Of a stretch of 64,000 nucleotides of DNA, positions 1-11,190 are shown one piece after another. The position numbers and the translations under genes are program-made. The DNA is taken from assembly GCA_009746045.1 (NCBI GenBank), contig RPFO01000213.1, positions 13,662,721-13,726,720 of the forward strand, in the 5' to 3' direction. Numbering within the stretch: position 1 is the stretch's first letter; the number at the start of each line of letters is the position of its first letter. The notes under the pieces are model-generated. The model did not search any database and was not told the DNA's origin. It saw only the letters and a list, made by a program, of their open reading frames with translations. This stretch comes from Mesostigma viride. Its lineage: Eukaryota; Streptophyta; Mesostigmatophyceae; Mesostigmatales; Mesostigmataceae.

Positions 1-740
1 GTACTTTGAAGTTTGCTTGTATTTTTCGCTGCTAAGAAGGTATCGTCCAACCCCCCCCCCAAATATGTCCAAGAAAGATATTTTCACGAAGTATTTGAAT
101 AAATTTTAAGCGAAAATTTTCCTCAAATAGTTTGGGCGCGGCGAATTTTGTACGCAACCTCCAAACTCGGTCCTCCCTAGAGGACTGAGAAAAACTCAGT
201 CCCCTCCAGAGGTAGTGAGACAGACGATGTCTACTGACAAGGTGCGTCATGGTTGTCACCCTGTAGATCGACAGATCATATGTTGCACAGGCTGGGCCGG
301 GTAGCGCAGGCAAGTCTGTTATCGAGCTCTCTGCCTTCTTCCGCTGCTTTTTTTATCCGAGATCAGTGCCTCAGCCGCCTAAAGCCTCCCAATCACCTGC
401 CTTCCACCTTTGGTCATCGCAAGCCTGCCGTGGCTCCCTTCCTCTGGATATGGCCCACCAGATGCGCGACAGCCTAATCCTGCTGATCAATTAAGTTGCC
501 AGTTGTGCCGAACATGTAATTGCACAGCTTGCAAAACTACCTTTGGCCGACTATTGTACCAACTCCTTACCATCGAGGCCCATGAATTTCCATATCTTCC
601 TTCACCACCAGGTACCTAGGGGTTGTGTGGGTGAACCCTGGGTATGCCCCTAAAACCCCTCGACGAGCAGGCTCCGGGAGAAGCCTTTGTATTCTCCTAG
701 CACTTGGGCTATCGGGGGTTAGCATGCAACCTACCCCCAC
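1..740. other. no gene recognised; leading intergenic DNA
   Basis: Short open frames here lack recognisable domains and none shows exon-like borders. A run of C lies at about 50-60. I see nothing further that can be supported. Confidence 0.4.
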
Positions 741-1197
741 ACCCGTCATCATGGCCGAGCGCCGAGCGTATAGTCGTCTCGGATATCTCCGGATGACGCG
801 GAGTTGCTATCCGGCGACTCCAGACCTGCCGGGCGTGTAGTCGCGCCACTTTGCCTTCGCGGGCCGAAGTATCTGCATAGAAAGTACATCAATGATCGAG
901 TACTCCTCTGTCACTGGCATGCCTTCAGTCGGTGCATGTTCACGCACTTACTTACTTTATACAATTATTTACTTCCCCGTCACTCATGGCCGAGCACACA
1001 GTCGTGTTGTATAGTCGGTCCGGATTACGCAGAGTTGCTATCTGCGACTCCAGACCTGCATGGCGCGTGAGTCGCGCCACTTGCCTTTGTCGGTGATCGA
1101 AGTATATATTCACGTAGAAAAGTACCTCATCGGGTACTCCTCCTAGGCATGCCTTCAGTGCATCATGTTCAGGCACTTACTTGCTTACTTACTTACC
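741..1197. repeat. diverged tandem duplication, about 235 bp per copy
   Basis: The stretch from about 741 (CCCGTCATCATGGCCGAG) to about 958 recurs from about 975 to 1197. Shared landmarks in the same order are the GGCCGAGC start, a GAGTTGCTATC block, CGACTCCAGACCTGC, GTCGCGCCACTT, a GAAGTAT block, GGTACTCCT-like and CATGCCTTCAGT blocks, and a final CACTTACTTACT tract. Copies differ by substitutions and small indels, so the duplication is old. No coding function is seen. Confidence 0.65.
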
Positions 1198-1432
1198 AAG
1201 TACCTATACTCGAGTCTCCTTTTTTTAAATATTCATTTCTAGACGACGCCATTAATAAATTAATTAATTTACTTTGGCTGGACTGCCTGGCGCTCGAGGC
1301 TCGGGCCATAGCGGTACGTTGGTCTAGAAATCAGCCCCAAAACGGAGGCCCTGGCTCTCGACCTGGCGGCGGGCCCCCGCCCCCACTCCGCCTCTTAGAT
1401 TGACATCGAGGTCAATTGCCCTACTTCAGGCC

Positions 1433-1830
1433 GCTTCAAGTTGCTCGGCAGTTGGCTTCCCGACTGCGAGGACCAGCTGAGGACACGGATAGGCATGGCG
1501 TGGGCGCAACTCCGGCCATGACCACCGCCGCTGGTGGAGCACGTACCCTGCCCTACACCGGATAGTCAAGCTAGTCCTCTTCAAAGTCGTCATTCTGACA
1601 ATCCTGACCTACGGCGCCGAGACCTGGACACAGTCGCAGGAGCTGGAGCAACGTCTCGACGGCAACGTCACCAAGATGCTGCACAAGGCCCTTAATATAA
1701 ATAATATCCCCTTAGTAGTGAGGATTTGCAGTACGCTGATTTGCCCTATGTTTCCCATATTCTTAGTAGGCACAGGCGCCTGGGCCTAGCCGGGGACCTG
1801 GCCCGCACAGATCAGGTAGACACATCAGAT
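1433..1830 (+). pseudogene. LINE ORF2 fragment (reverse-transcriptase C-terminal region), degenerate
   Basis: Conceptual translation across several frames gives pieces typical of the region after the RT domain of L1-like LINE ORF2: KLLGSWLPD with RIGMAWAQLR near 1437-1515, then KLVLFKVVILTILTYGAETW near 1568-1625, then LDGNVTKMLHKAL. The GAETW motif and the following helix match two other LINE remnants in this window (6.48 kb and 9.4 kb). Frameshifts and stops make it non-functional. Short similarity to the 9.70-9.76 kb region continues to about 2,000, so the repeat family extends further than the readable frame. Confidence 0.7.
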
Positions 1831-3424
1831 ATAGACTAGCTGGCACCAAGCCCGCCCAGCCCGGATCGACGTTTTGTCCTCACCTGGCGTGCCCCAGGCC
1901 GCGCCCGGCGGGGCCGCCACCCGTGGACTTTCTGTGATAGGCTAGGCATGAACATGTGCTACCCTAGACGAGACGGGCTCACACCCGGGCAGCCCCCTGG
2001 TTTGTCTGTAATATGGGCAGATCATGGTTCACACGGATAGATGGCAAGTAGTGATGAAGGAGACCACCCCCATTGCATTACCGAAAGCCAGGCCTTGACC
2101 CCCAAGACGTCCGGCTTTCAAGTTGGAGTGTACCCCCGCGGCATCTAGCAATGCCGACTAGTTTCAAGTGCGCACCAGTCAAAGTAGTTACCCTTCGCAC
2201 AAACTCCAGCCACACATTTTCGTAACCGCCCTTTTGGCACCGCAGGAACTATTCTGTCTGATTCGGCCAGATTTCATCCAAGGAATCGGAAAGGAAAAAC
2301 GGTGGAATCAGAAAAGGAAAACGGTGGAATCATTTTCAGCCTGAACTAGTACAACACTATCGTCCGTTCAAGTCCGGCCTCACGGCCCATGCGACGCCAT
2401 GTCGACCCGCCCATGCTTAGCCTTTTTTGCGCTAGACTAAAGAAAAATGGTCCCGTTGCCTAAGCAAAAAAATGCACCGCAGCACCTGCTAGCCATGGTA
2501 AATTTGCTAGCGATGGCAGTCTGGGAAACTTACTAACCAAACGGCGAATCAATCCAATCTCACGTTCAAAATGCCGCTTCCGTAGACATGTGTCGACTAC
2601 TTTGTTTATGCGTGTGATTCAAACAAGCCAATTGTGAATTCCAGATTAGGAGTTAAGGTTTATGGCTGGCAGGACTGATATATTGCATGACGACACACCC
2701 TTTTTTGGCTTGAGACAGAAAGCTGTATATAAATTTCTTACATGAGATGTTTGTCATGTTCATTTTGATTTTAACGCACAGCCCCCCATTCAGCATGTCG
2801 AATGGCATGCGCATGTGCTGGCCGGCAGCCACTGCCATGTCGCCGGATCAGACTGGCGTACAAACCACACAATCTTCTTGTTCACGCATGCTAACCACAA
2901 CCATCGGTAAGCCGACGTTGTGCAGGAATTTTTTTTCATATGCCTTGGTTTAATAGTGGACGCTGCATCCCTGATTCGGCCGTGAAGCTTGTTGTCAGCT
3001 AGACGTTAGCAGCTGAGTGCCGGGCCGCCCTATGTGGAATAACTTTCACATTGTCCATCGGCATTAAAAGTTGAAAATTCCCTCCGATCGACCATGCCAT
3101 AACAGGAAAATGCCATCATCTGTTGCAGTCCAGGCTTATATTTGCCACGATGTGGTGTGTGCCAGTTGTGCCACCTGTAATTTACATTACTAGGCTTGGT
3201 GTTCCTAGGGATTCCATTCATGGTGTTCCACTTAGTAGCCATACCAGCATGCCTTGCAGTTTTCACAATAGATAGCCTGCAGGCCATATCAAACCCAACT
3301 CCAAAGTTGTCCAGTAATGCATGTGGTACCAATGAACATTACCTTGTACAGTAAAATAAGTTATGATATTGGTTGATGTTGTGCGCCCGTGCTTTCAATT
3401 TGTTTCATAATCCATGTGCCGTTC
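1831..3424. other. no gene recognised; repeat-derived DNA
   Basis: The first few hundred bases still resemble LINE 3' sequence (compare the ACATGTGCTACC stretch near 1953 with 9710). The remainder has only short open frames without domain signal or exon-like borders. Confidence 0.4.
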
Positions 3425-3427
3425 AGG

Positions 3428-3563
3428 CATGCACGTGTGAAACATCCAGGTATGCCTGTCATCTTCCCCCCCCGTATGATTCAATATCTCAGAGCCCAGA
3501 TTGTTGTGGCACTGCGATGATGCATTATATAGCGTTGAAGAAAATGTGGGGCAGGTATTTGTG
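3428..3563. repeat. left member of a direct-repeat pair flanking a simple-sequence tract
   Basis: This about 135-bp segment (GCATGCACGTGTGAAAC, a TGTCATC plus C-run, ATTGTTGTGGCACTG, ATGATGCA, GAAGAAAATG, GCAGGTAT) recurs in the same order and orientation at 4237-4371. The pair brackets the GGGT/GGGC and GA repeats. The copies are roughly three-quarters identical by eye. Confidence 0.6.
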
Positions 3564-3729
3564 CAATTAACGTGCCATACGAACATTCCGGACGGTACAT
3601 TCCGGTGATGTCGGGCAGTTGGGGGGTTCGCTTGGTCCCTTGGTTGCTTCCTCGCTTGGCTGCCACTGCGGGGGTGTAAGGACAGGTGCTCAAATGGAGA
3701 GACACTAGACGTGCATGCATGTTTGATGG

Positions 3730-4009
3730 ATGGGTGGGTGGGTGGGTGGGTGGGCGGGTGGGTGGGTGGGTGGGTGGGTGGGTGGGCGGGCGGGCGGGCG
3801 GCGGGCGGGCGGGCGGGCGGGCGGGCGGGCGGGCGGGCGGGCGGGCGGGCGGGCGGGCGGGCGGGCGGGCGGGCGGGCGGGTGGGTGGGTGGATGGGTGG
3901 GTGGGTGGGTGGGTGGGTGGGTGGGTGGGTGGGTGGGTGGGTGGGTGGGTGGGTGGGTGGGTGGGTGGGTGGGTGGGTGGGTGGGTGGGTGGGTGGGTGG
4001 GTGGGTGGA
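3730..4009. repeat. GGGT/GGGC tetranucleotide tract, G-quadruplex-prone
   Basis: About 280 bp of almost uninterrupted GGGT and GGGC units. GGGT units flank a central GGGC block (about 3785-3880), and there is one GCGGC phase slip near 3800. The plus strand carries dozens of GGG runs with one-base loops, the strongest known class of G-quadruplex motif. Open frames reading WVGG, AGGR or PTHP repeats on either strand are by-products of the simple sequence. Confidence 0.95.
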
Positions 4010-4010
4010 G

Positions 4011-4111
<101 letters not shown>

Positions 4112-4236
4112 ATGTGTGTGTGTCTGGCTGTCTGGGTGGGTGGGTGTGCGTGCTTGGGTGTGTGGGACAGTGTGGATGTGGGTGTGCTTGCTTGCGTGGG
4201 TGCGTGAGGGAGGGAGTGGCTGGGTGAGCGAGTCAA

Positions 4237-4371
4237 GCATGCACGTGTCAAACAGCCAGGTAGAAATGTCATCCTTTCCCCCCATCATGACAAATCATTG
4301 GCATGGATTGTTGTGGCACTGCCATCATGCACTACAGCGCTGAAGAAAATGACGATGGGCAAATATATGTG
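4237..4371. repeat. right member of the direct-repeat pair
   Basis: Diverged copy of 3428-3563 in the same orientation; see that entry. It shares GCATGCACGTGT, AAACAGCCAGGTA/AAACATCCAGGTA, TTGTTGTGGCACTG and GAAGAAAATG blocks in order. Confidence 0.6.
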
Positions 4372-4389
4372 AAAGCGACACAACATAGC

Positions 4390-4663
4390 CCATGGCGGTG
4401 GCTGCTATCAACAAGCAGCTCTTGCCTCCATGCACAGTCAAACACCTGCATCTTCTTCAATGCAGATTATTGACATCTCTTTTGTATATTATGTACAGAT
4501 TATTTGCATTTGTAATATTATCTGTATACCAATGCAGTTTGCAACATGTAACCAGTGTTGCTAGTAATCTGGTAATGTGAGCCGTGTTGATATCAAAGTG
4601 CTGCGATGCAAGTCATACATCAGAACTAAAGCGGCAACACTGGCTACGGACACAAAGAGTCAT

Positions 4664-4697
<34 letters not shown>

Positions 4698-5740
4698 CGT
4701 GCTTCGTGCATCGCGACTCAGGGCCTGACAAGCTGCGGCCGAGACCAATGCCGAACACACCCATGCTCAGAGCACATTGCGGATGCCAGGCACACCGCGT
4801 TTGCCATGGAACACATGGGTAGACGCTTCGTAAACGTGACAACGAATGACCCGCTGAGATCCCCACACTTGCAAGCGCACGGGAAAGGCGGCACACTTAC
4901 GTTTCATAGATTAGCCGGGGCGAGATAGTAGCTCGTTTGCCTAGCCGTCATTAAGCCTATAGGCGTTCCAAGAAACGCATGAAATTTCTCTACCAGTACC
5001 GGTGGCGCACTATCGGTCTATGATCGCAGAAACTTCTCTTGAAGGGGCCTTACACTGTCGTGCATGTAACCACGGAGCTTGAATGGTGGCATGACAACGA
5101 AAGAAAGTTTTCCTTAAGCCCGACCTCCCCTCCCGCATTCCACTGGTGATATTACAGCTGTTATAATTCCTGGAGCTAAAAACATGCGGAAAACATGCTG
5201 GGCGAGTCCTGTCAAAATTAAAAACCAACAGACTTAATTGACAGCGCCGTTTAAACGACAGCAAGAGCTTCCATGCCATCGAACACTGCCCGAGGTTGGT
5301 CTAATTTAAAGACTAAGCCTGCCGTCTCAGAAAAAAATGTTCTATGCTCGGAGTCCACGGAATCAGGAAGTCGGCCCGCAGGTGCCGTACAGATCCGGTA
5401 GTGACTCGTGAAGTGAAAGATTTGGGCAGATTTGGGCAGATCGGGTTTGGTCGATCCGGTCCTGGATCAGTCCGTACGCTGAAATTTGCGCGCCGTCCGT
5501 TGTACTTGAATTTTCAAGGGAAACGAATGTTGCCTCTTTCGGTAATGCAATGCAAGTCTGTGGGGGCTCCGTGTGTGACCCAGACTAGTTGGCATTCATA
5601 GCGATTCGGGCCCTGGTGCCCACAACCCTGTATCTCGGAACTAGATAGCTAGCATAATCCATTCCGGCCATCCCATGTTCCACTCCCACTGAGGACTTAT
5701 GCTCACGTGACGCAGTCACGTGTAAGTCAAGATTAGGCAC
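4390..5740. other. no gene recognised; contains a short (CA)n tract
   Basis: A mixed CG/CA dinucleotide tract lies at about 4664-4698. The rest has short frames without domain signal. At about 5684-5715 there is a CACTGAGGACTT / GCTCACGTGACGCAGTC stretch that recurs at about 10,010-10,042, so some of this is dispersed repeat. Confidence 0.4.
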
Positions 5741-5744
5741 AGCT

Positions 5745-5940
5745 AGCAACTGGGCCTAGCCGGGGGCACTTAGCCCGCACCGGCACAGATCAGGTAGACA
5801 ATGTCATCAGATATAAACTACTAGCTGGCACCATGAAGCCCGCACAGTAAGGGCGGTTTTCCTTAGGTGGCGGGCCCCTGGCCATGCGCGGCAATGTGGG
5901 TGCCCCTGGACTTCCCGTAATAGCACAGGCTAGCTATAGG
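5745..5940 (+). pseudogene. short LINE fragment
   Basis: CTGGGCCTAGCCGGGG, then GCACAGATCAGGTAGACA and ATCAGATATA match the same string of blocks at about 1790-1840 and, more distantly, the LVGHLARTNQVDTS coding stretch at about 6680-6715. No open frame is retained. Confidence 0.5.
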
Positions 5941-5944
5941 CATC

Positions 5945-6355
5945 AAATTAAAATTATTATAGATGACTCCATTGGGAGATCATGTAGCACGTACTCCCTT
6001 GCTGGATGGATGGAGGTGGGCGAAGCCGCGAAACCGAACTAAGCTAACTCTAAGCTAATCTAGAAAACCCTCAACAAATCTATTCAGAAAAGCGCCCCTT
6101 CCTTCTGGGGGGAGGGGGCTTGCCCACAGGGGCGGGCGTGTGGGCCTGGACAATTGTCTTTGGACACCTCGTCTTGTTCTGCATAGCAGTCCAAGCAAGA
6201 GAGAGGGAGTGAATTAAAAAATTAAATTAAATTATAAAACATGCCTCCGTTGGGAGATCATGTAGCACATATTCCTTGATGGATGGGTGGAGTGGAGGGA
6301 GCCGCGTAATATTCGAACTAACCTAACTCGAAGCTATCTAGTCTAGAAAAATCCT
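5945..6355 (-). repeat. two tandem copies of a LINE 3'-end-like sequence, reversed
   Basis: Blocks at about 5960-6075 and 6235-6355 share GGGAGATCATGTAGCAC, TTG.TGGATGG, GAAGCCGCG/GGAGCCGCG, CGAACTA and a TCTAGAAAA end. Read on the minus strand each ends in a CTCCCAACGGAG-like block and an A/T-rich TTAAT-type tail, like the 3' ends at 7.10 kb and 9.28 kb. They look like reversed copies of the same LINE family's 3' terminus. Confidence 0.5.
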
Positions 6356-6477
6356 AACTACACTACTCATCAAAGGGAGTGCATGCGGTGTTCAAACGTA
6401 GCTGGGACCACGAGGTACCAGCAACTGCTGTGTATATAGGTCATGGCAGGTTTACCCATCTTTCTAGGAATGTCCTT

Positions 6478-7137
6478 CCGGCCTGTTCTCACGTATGGGG
6501 CCGAGACGTGGACCCTCACCGCCGACCTGGCCCGCAAGCTGGACGGCGCGGTCACCAACATGCTGCGTTCCATTTTCAGAGTAGCCGGATATGCTGCTCA
6601 TGTCCGCAGTGAGGACCTGTAGGTACCAGGGCATGCCATATATCTCCAGCACCACTAAGCAGCGGCGCCTGCAGCTCGTAGGGCACCTAGCTCGCACCAA
6701 CCAGGTAGACACCTCACGTGGCCCCCCCGCAGGACTGCGACCAGCTCAGCCTGGCCGGCACCTCCTGACGTGGGCCGGGCCCCCTAATGTTAGACGCCGC
6801 AAGGCCCGCACCTTCAAAGAACAGCTAGTAGAGGACATGGGGGGCCTAGGCCTCTCCGTGATTTGGAAGAAGATGATGGACAAGGCCAAGTGGGCCCAGG
6901 TCATAGAGGACAACGAGCCCCCCCCTGTGGGGAAGCGCCCGCGCGTGCAAGCCCGTGGGAGGCACGCCAGTGCTGTATAGATAGATGTTGTTGTTAGTAA
7001 TGCTGTTAGATAGATGTCGTAGGTAGCTGATGTAGATAGCTTAGACCGGTAGGACCGTTTGCACCCACCCATCCATCCATCGGGGTTAATGCTCCGTGAC
7101 TCCCCAATGGGAGCACGAGTCTAATTAATTAATTAAT
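6478..7137 (+). mobile_element. 5'-truncated L1-like LINE with 13-bp target-site duplication
   Basis: The sequence TAGGAATGTCCTT occurs at 6465-6477 and again at 7138-7150, exactly flanking this 660-bp segment, which ends in a (TTAA)n tail (about 7122-7137). Inside, the translation starts PVLTYGAETWTLTADLARKL (6482 onward), meets a stop at 6620-6622, and continues one frame over with RRLQLVGHLARTNQVDTS and a basic/acidic C-terminal tail to a stop at 6978-6980. This is the C-terminal end of a LINE ORF2 lost from its 5' side, as expected of incomplete target-primed reverse transcription. It is inactive. The exact repeat pair and tail make the boundaries firm. Confidence 0.85.
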
Positions 7138-7473
7138 TAGGAATGTCCTTGGGGCGCCAGGCCAGGTCAGGATATGCCGCCCTGGTTGGCCAAGCCGCTG
7201 GGGGCCGGCCAGACCGAGGTCAGTGTATACCTGACTGGTGCGAGCAAGATGTCCTACGAATGCTATCCTACGCTGCCTAATCTCGTCCAAAATGCGAGGC
7301 ATACCCTAATACAAAGACTAATACACAGACAGGTTCCGGCCACGAGGTAGCCATGGCTGTCGGAGCTCATAACTTTCACGTTTGAGCACCGAATTTAGCC
7401 GTGAATATCACAATCGCTTCGTCTTTCTAAGACGCACATGCTGATATAATTTTCCGACGCTATTACGCAATAT

Positions 7474-8833
7474 ATGGCGAATAAACGCGCCTCGACGCAA
7501 CGCAGCCTGGCGGCTGCGCTCGGCAATGAAAATACGTCTGCAGCTCAGGCTGCAGCTCCGCCATCAGGTCCGGCAGGCAGCGGCGACACTAGTCGTGCAC
7601 TGGTGGTCGTCCAGCAACCTCCCGGGCTTAACGCCTCGCCATCTGCATCGCCTGACCCCAAGCGCACCCGCTCAGCCGACAAAACAGGAGGGCCCTCCCG
7701 CCCCTCAATCGAACCGAGCTTTCGGCAACTGCCTTTCATGGTCACTGATTACGACTGGACCAACCCGTCTCCGACCGATGCTATGAGATGCATCTTATTC
7801 GGGGACTACGCTTCGCTTTACGACCTGTGCCTCCATCTCCACGAGAACAATCGCCTCCTTCTCCCGGACGGCCGCCTCTGGCGACACCTCACCCTGCTGC
7901 CCGGGTGCAAGCGCCCCGAACTCCAGCACGCCATCCTCAACTCCCTTCTCAAGCGCTCCGACGGCGAGATCTGGGCTCCATCCATCTCCGCCCCCACACT
8001 CCGTTCCATCCTGACGGAAGCCTTCCAGCAGCACGTGACCCCCCTTGCTGCCGACATTTCAGCAATCCGCGGCACGCTGACTGCTGAACTTCCTCAGATT
8101 TCCACCGCCGCCGCCTCCACCTCCACCGCCGTTTCCGCCTTCACTGCCGACATCAAAGCCCAGCTCCTCGACCTCGACCAACGCCTTCAAGCCACCGCCA
8201 CCGCCCTTGAGAGCTTGCATGACACCGCCGGCCTCACCGCCCAAGCGGTGCAGGAAATCGCTGCCCAGCCGGCACCTGCTGGCCCGGCCAGTGATGTTCC
8301 CTCCACTGACCTGGGCGGACTTGCTTAAGCATCACACCACCTCCACCACCTCCACCATCGCGGCACAACTCAAGCAACAAGCCCTCGACCTTCGCGAGGC
8401 GGCCGAGCTCGACAAGCGCAGCCACAATGTCATCGTCAAGCACTTCGACCAGCCGGCAGGTGAGACCTCCACGAGTCTCCTTGAGGCAGTTAAGCGCGCC
8501 ATTCTTGCCCCCATGTTACTCACTGGTGAGCTGGACATGTCGGTTGTCCGCCTCCCCCGCGCGCGGGGGAAGGCTGGCCCGGCACCCGTGCTCCTCACCT
8601 TTAAGTACATGACGGACAAGCTGGCGTTCCTTAAATGCCGCAAGAAGCTCTCGGAGACTCGCTTCACGCTGGACGACGACTTGACCTTGGCCCAGCAACA
8701 GCGGCGACGCGAGCTATGGCCGACCTACCTTCAGCTCCGGCAGCGTGCAGGGGGGAAGCCGGTATACTGGAGGGGGGCGGTCATCCACGTTGACCACAAG
8801 CCCTGGCAGGCCCCTCCTGCCACTCCAGGCTAG
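7474..8833 (+). pseudogene. LINE ORF1-like nucleic-acid-binding protein, frameshifted
   Basis: The first frame runs from ATG 7474 to a stop at 8326-8328 (284 aa). It has a low-complexity Ala/Pro/Ser N-terminus, a folded middle (FMVTDYDWTNPSP, LCLHLHENNRLLLPDGRLWR) and a heptad-like Ala/Leu/Thr stretch at residues about 190-260 that could be the trimerising coiled coil of ORF1p. A second frame, open from 8207 to 8833, continues the protein from about 8290 (TWADLLKHHTTSTTSTIAAQ) with SHNVIVKHFDQPAG, then APVLLTFKYMTDKLAFLKC and RRELWPTYLQLRQRAGGKPV, the layout of the RRM and C-terminal domain of L1 ORF1p. The frame changes by one between about 8270 and 8330, so this copy is broken unless it frameshifts. 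Family assignment is from motif pattern only. Confidence 0.65.
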
Positions 8834-9322
8834 GGAATATACCAGTAGTGTAGATTAGATAGGCTTAGCCTTGCAAGTGGCCCACGCGCATGTGCGCCCA
8901 TAATGGCCCCCATGGATGATGCTTTCAGTATCTAGCCGCGCCCAGCCTACAATGGGACCTCCCATGGATGATGCATTAAGAATTTAGCCATGCGATGCCT
9001 ATGCAGGGAGTTACTCTCTGCTGAGATGCCATGTGTACACCAGCTATAGCCTAGCCACATACCCTCCACCCCATATGTCATGCAGGCCTTCTAGGCCCTC
9101 TCCTCAAGCCCCCCCTGGGTGCCTGTGCTTGTTAAGGAGGCATGAACCATCATGGCGGTGCAGGTGCACCTTGTGCACCCAGAGCAGGTGACAGTTGTAC
9201 ATCCTCCACCTGCAGGTTGTAGCCCTGATTGTATTACAAACCCATAGATGCCCCTTTCTCAGGGCTATGTGTTACATATGCTCCCAACGGAGCTATGATT
9301 TTAATTAATTAATTAATTAATT
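8834..9322 (+). other. 3' UTR-like part of the ORF1-only element
   Basis: There is no open frame of note. Two related blocks at about 8905-8935 and 8950-8980 (CCCATGGATGATGC) form a small internal repeat. The segment ends in GCTCCCAACGGAGCTATG and six TTAA units next to the target-site duplication. Confidence 0.55.
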
Positions 9323-9344
9323 AATACAAAGACTCTAAAGACCT

Positions 9345-9694
9345 ATGTGTGGAAAACTCTACGTTCAGGGCCTTTCGCAGCATCCGGGTAACAGTGCCGT
9401 TCAGCCGTGTGGTCAACGTGTCCGTGAGCGTCCATGCCTCGGCGCCATAGGTGAGCACCGTGAGGACCAGGACCTTGAAGAGCATTCGCTTGCGGTGCTC
9501 GCCCAGGTCCTTTGAGTTCCAGTAGGTTTGAGCGAACGAAGCCTAGCCCAGGCCTGGCCGATGCGGATGTCCACATCGTCGGCGGTGTCAGGGAGCATGC
9601 TCCCCAGCAGTTTGAAGCGATCACGGAACGGGACCTCCGTCCCGTCCAGCAGACGGGGCTTCGGCGGGGAACTGGTAGCCCCAATCACCATCAT
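9345..9694 (-). pseudogene. LINE ORF2 fragment, minus strand, frameshifted
   Basis: Minus-strand translation from about 9694 gives GTEVPFRDRFKLLGSMLPD and VDIRIGQAWARLRSLKP; after a frame change near 9510-9515 it continues LGEHRKRMLFKVLVLTVLTY, GAEAWTL, RLNGTVTRMLRKALN to about 9350. This is the post-RT region of L1-like ORF2, homologous to 1433-1830 and 6482-6620 but in the opposite direction. The ORF1-only element is inserted beside it. Confidence 0.75.
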
Positions 9695-9699
9695 GCTAT

Positions 9700-11190
9700 A
9701 GGCATGGACATGTGCTACCAGAGAACTGGCTCACACCCGCGGGCCCGCAGGCTCCAGGCTTATAGCTGTGACTGATATGGCGGCAGATCGATTGATGACT
9801 CGCAAAGAAAAGTGGCAGATCGATGGTTATGAGGACAGTGGACACCTGGCAACCCCCAGCCGGTACCTAGGGGTAGCGCGTGTGATGAAATTCGGTAAAC
9901 ATGTTCGAGTCATGGCGCTCGCACCTCTGCAACTAGGTGCAGGTTCAATCGCGTGGACGGTGGAACTTGTAAGCTACTCATTACATACATCCCATTCCAT
10001 TTCCTTTCCACTGAGGACTTGCGCTCACGTGACGCAGTCTGTGTGTAAATTACCTGTTAAGAATGCCAGCACCGGTAACTGGCCCAGTCCATTGCCACTA
10101 GTCAGCAGCATCCCGCCAGGCTAGGACGAGCAGTGTCCAATTTTGTTCCAAAGGACCTTGCAGAGAGAGGAACTTGTCCTTTTAAATTTGCACGAGCACC
10201 TTGCGAGCACTGGTAACTTACTTGAATACATGCCCTTATCAATGCACGCAAGTACTCACTATGTTACAAGGGGCAACGGCATGGCACCTACAGCATGTAC
10301 CGCCACTTTGCCCATGTATTAAGGTTCCCACGGGCTTACTACAAAACGAATTACAAGCACAGCCAATCGCGGCTGGGCCACAACACAAACAACTATGTTA
10401 CACCTGTCACACGCTTCCCATCTGTCTGGCCCGCAGGCTGTGCCAATAGGTGTTCCAGCCTGCTGCGGTCTCACTCATACCATTCTCCCAAACTATTTTC
10501 AAGACAAAACGAAGAAAAATTACCTTTACTTTGTTTCTTCCACTGACAGTGTGCAGACCATACCCGAGCTTGTGTGGAAGCCTCCGAGGTAATCAATGCA
10601 AACAAAATTGGCTGAACCGTGTGGGTTTCCCCTGCACCTCCCACGGCTCCAGCATGCACAACCCAAGCATGTTGATTCCTATGCCTACCAAAATTGTAAT
10701 CCCGTATCCTGGGGTAGCGAGCGCGTTCCCGAGGTAGCCCTCACAGTACCCCTTAGTTCGGCGTGGAGCACCAGGCCGGGGTAGCGGAAAGGGGCGGTCT
10801 GCAGAAATACTCCGAAGTCCTAAAAGCGCCGACGCCCATCTTCCGTTTCACACCTGCTGACCAGTATGGCCTCCGTTGCAAGCTCAGCCCTGCCAAGGTA
10901 CGCATGCCCTCCACCCACAAGCAGAGGGTGGCGCCCTGGCCTCCACCCACCAACCAACCCTCCAGGCTCCCGGGATGTCGCCTGCCCTGGTGTTCCAATC
11001 AACACCCGACCTCGCAAGCACAGCGATTAGCTTCCAGGACGGTATCTCATTGCGCGGCAACGCCTCGTGCCTGCCTTGCGGCATCACCGCCACGCACGGC
11101 CCCCCTTGCCTCGCCCCCCCGCTCCAAGGACAGGCTCCACCCAGATTCCTTTGTATGGATTCCCAAACCCAGCACAGGCACCTCCCTAGC
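9700..11190. other. no independent gene recognised; downstream flank of gene A
   Basis: 9,700-9,770 repeats sequence seen near 1,945-2,000. The part nearest 11,190 should include the 3' UTR of gene A. Minus-strand TGTAA motifs, the usual poly(A) signal of volvocine algae, occur around 10,401, 10,350 and 10,268, but such short motifs are weak evidence. A minus-strand frame from about 10,817 preceded by TATTTCTGCAG could be an extra 3' exon if the end of exon 27 is spliced rather than terminated. Confidence 0.35.

Larger units (their letters stand above)
7320..9322 (+). mobile_element. ORF1-only L1-like retroelement with 12-bp target-site duplication
   Basis: AATACAAAGACT is present at 7308-7319 and 9323-9334, flanking about 2.0 kb that ends in a (TTAA)n tail (about 9300-9322). 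The element contains one coding unit resembling LINE ORF1 (7474-8833, with a frameshift) followed by about 470 bp of apparent 3' UTR; no reverse transcriptase lies between the ORF1 and the tail. A GCTCCCAACGGAGC block just before the tail resembles the 3' end of the truncated LINE at 7.09-7.12 kb, suggesting shared or borrowed 3' recognition. This resembles half-LINE (HAL1-type) elements, or an internally deleted copy of a full LINE. Confidence 0.75.

Noticed and set aside
7788-8087. Additional frames within the LINE ORF1 region
   Set aside because: They overlap the ORF1 reading frame and show only the Pro/Arg-rich composition of an off-frame translation.
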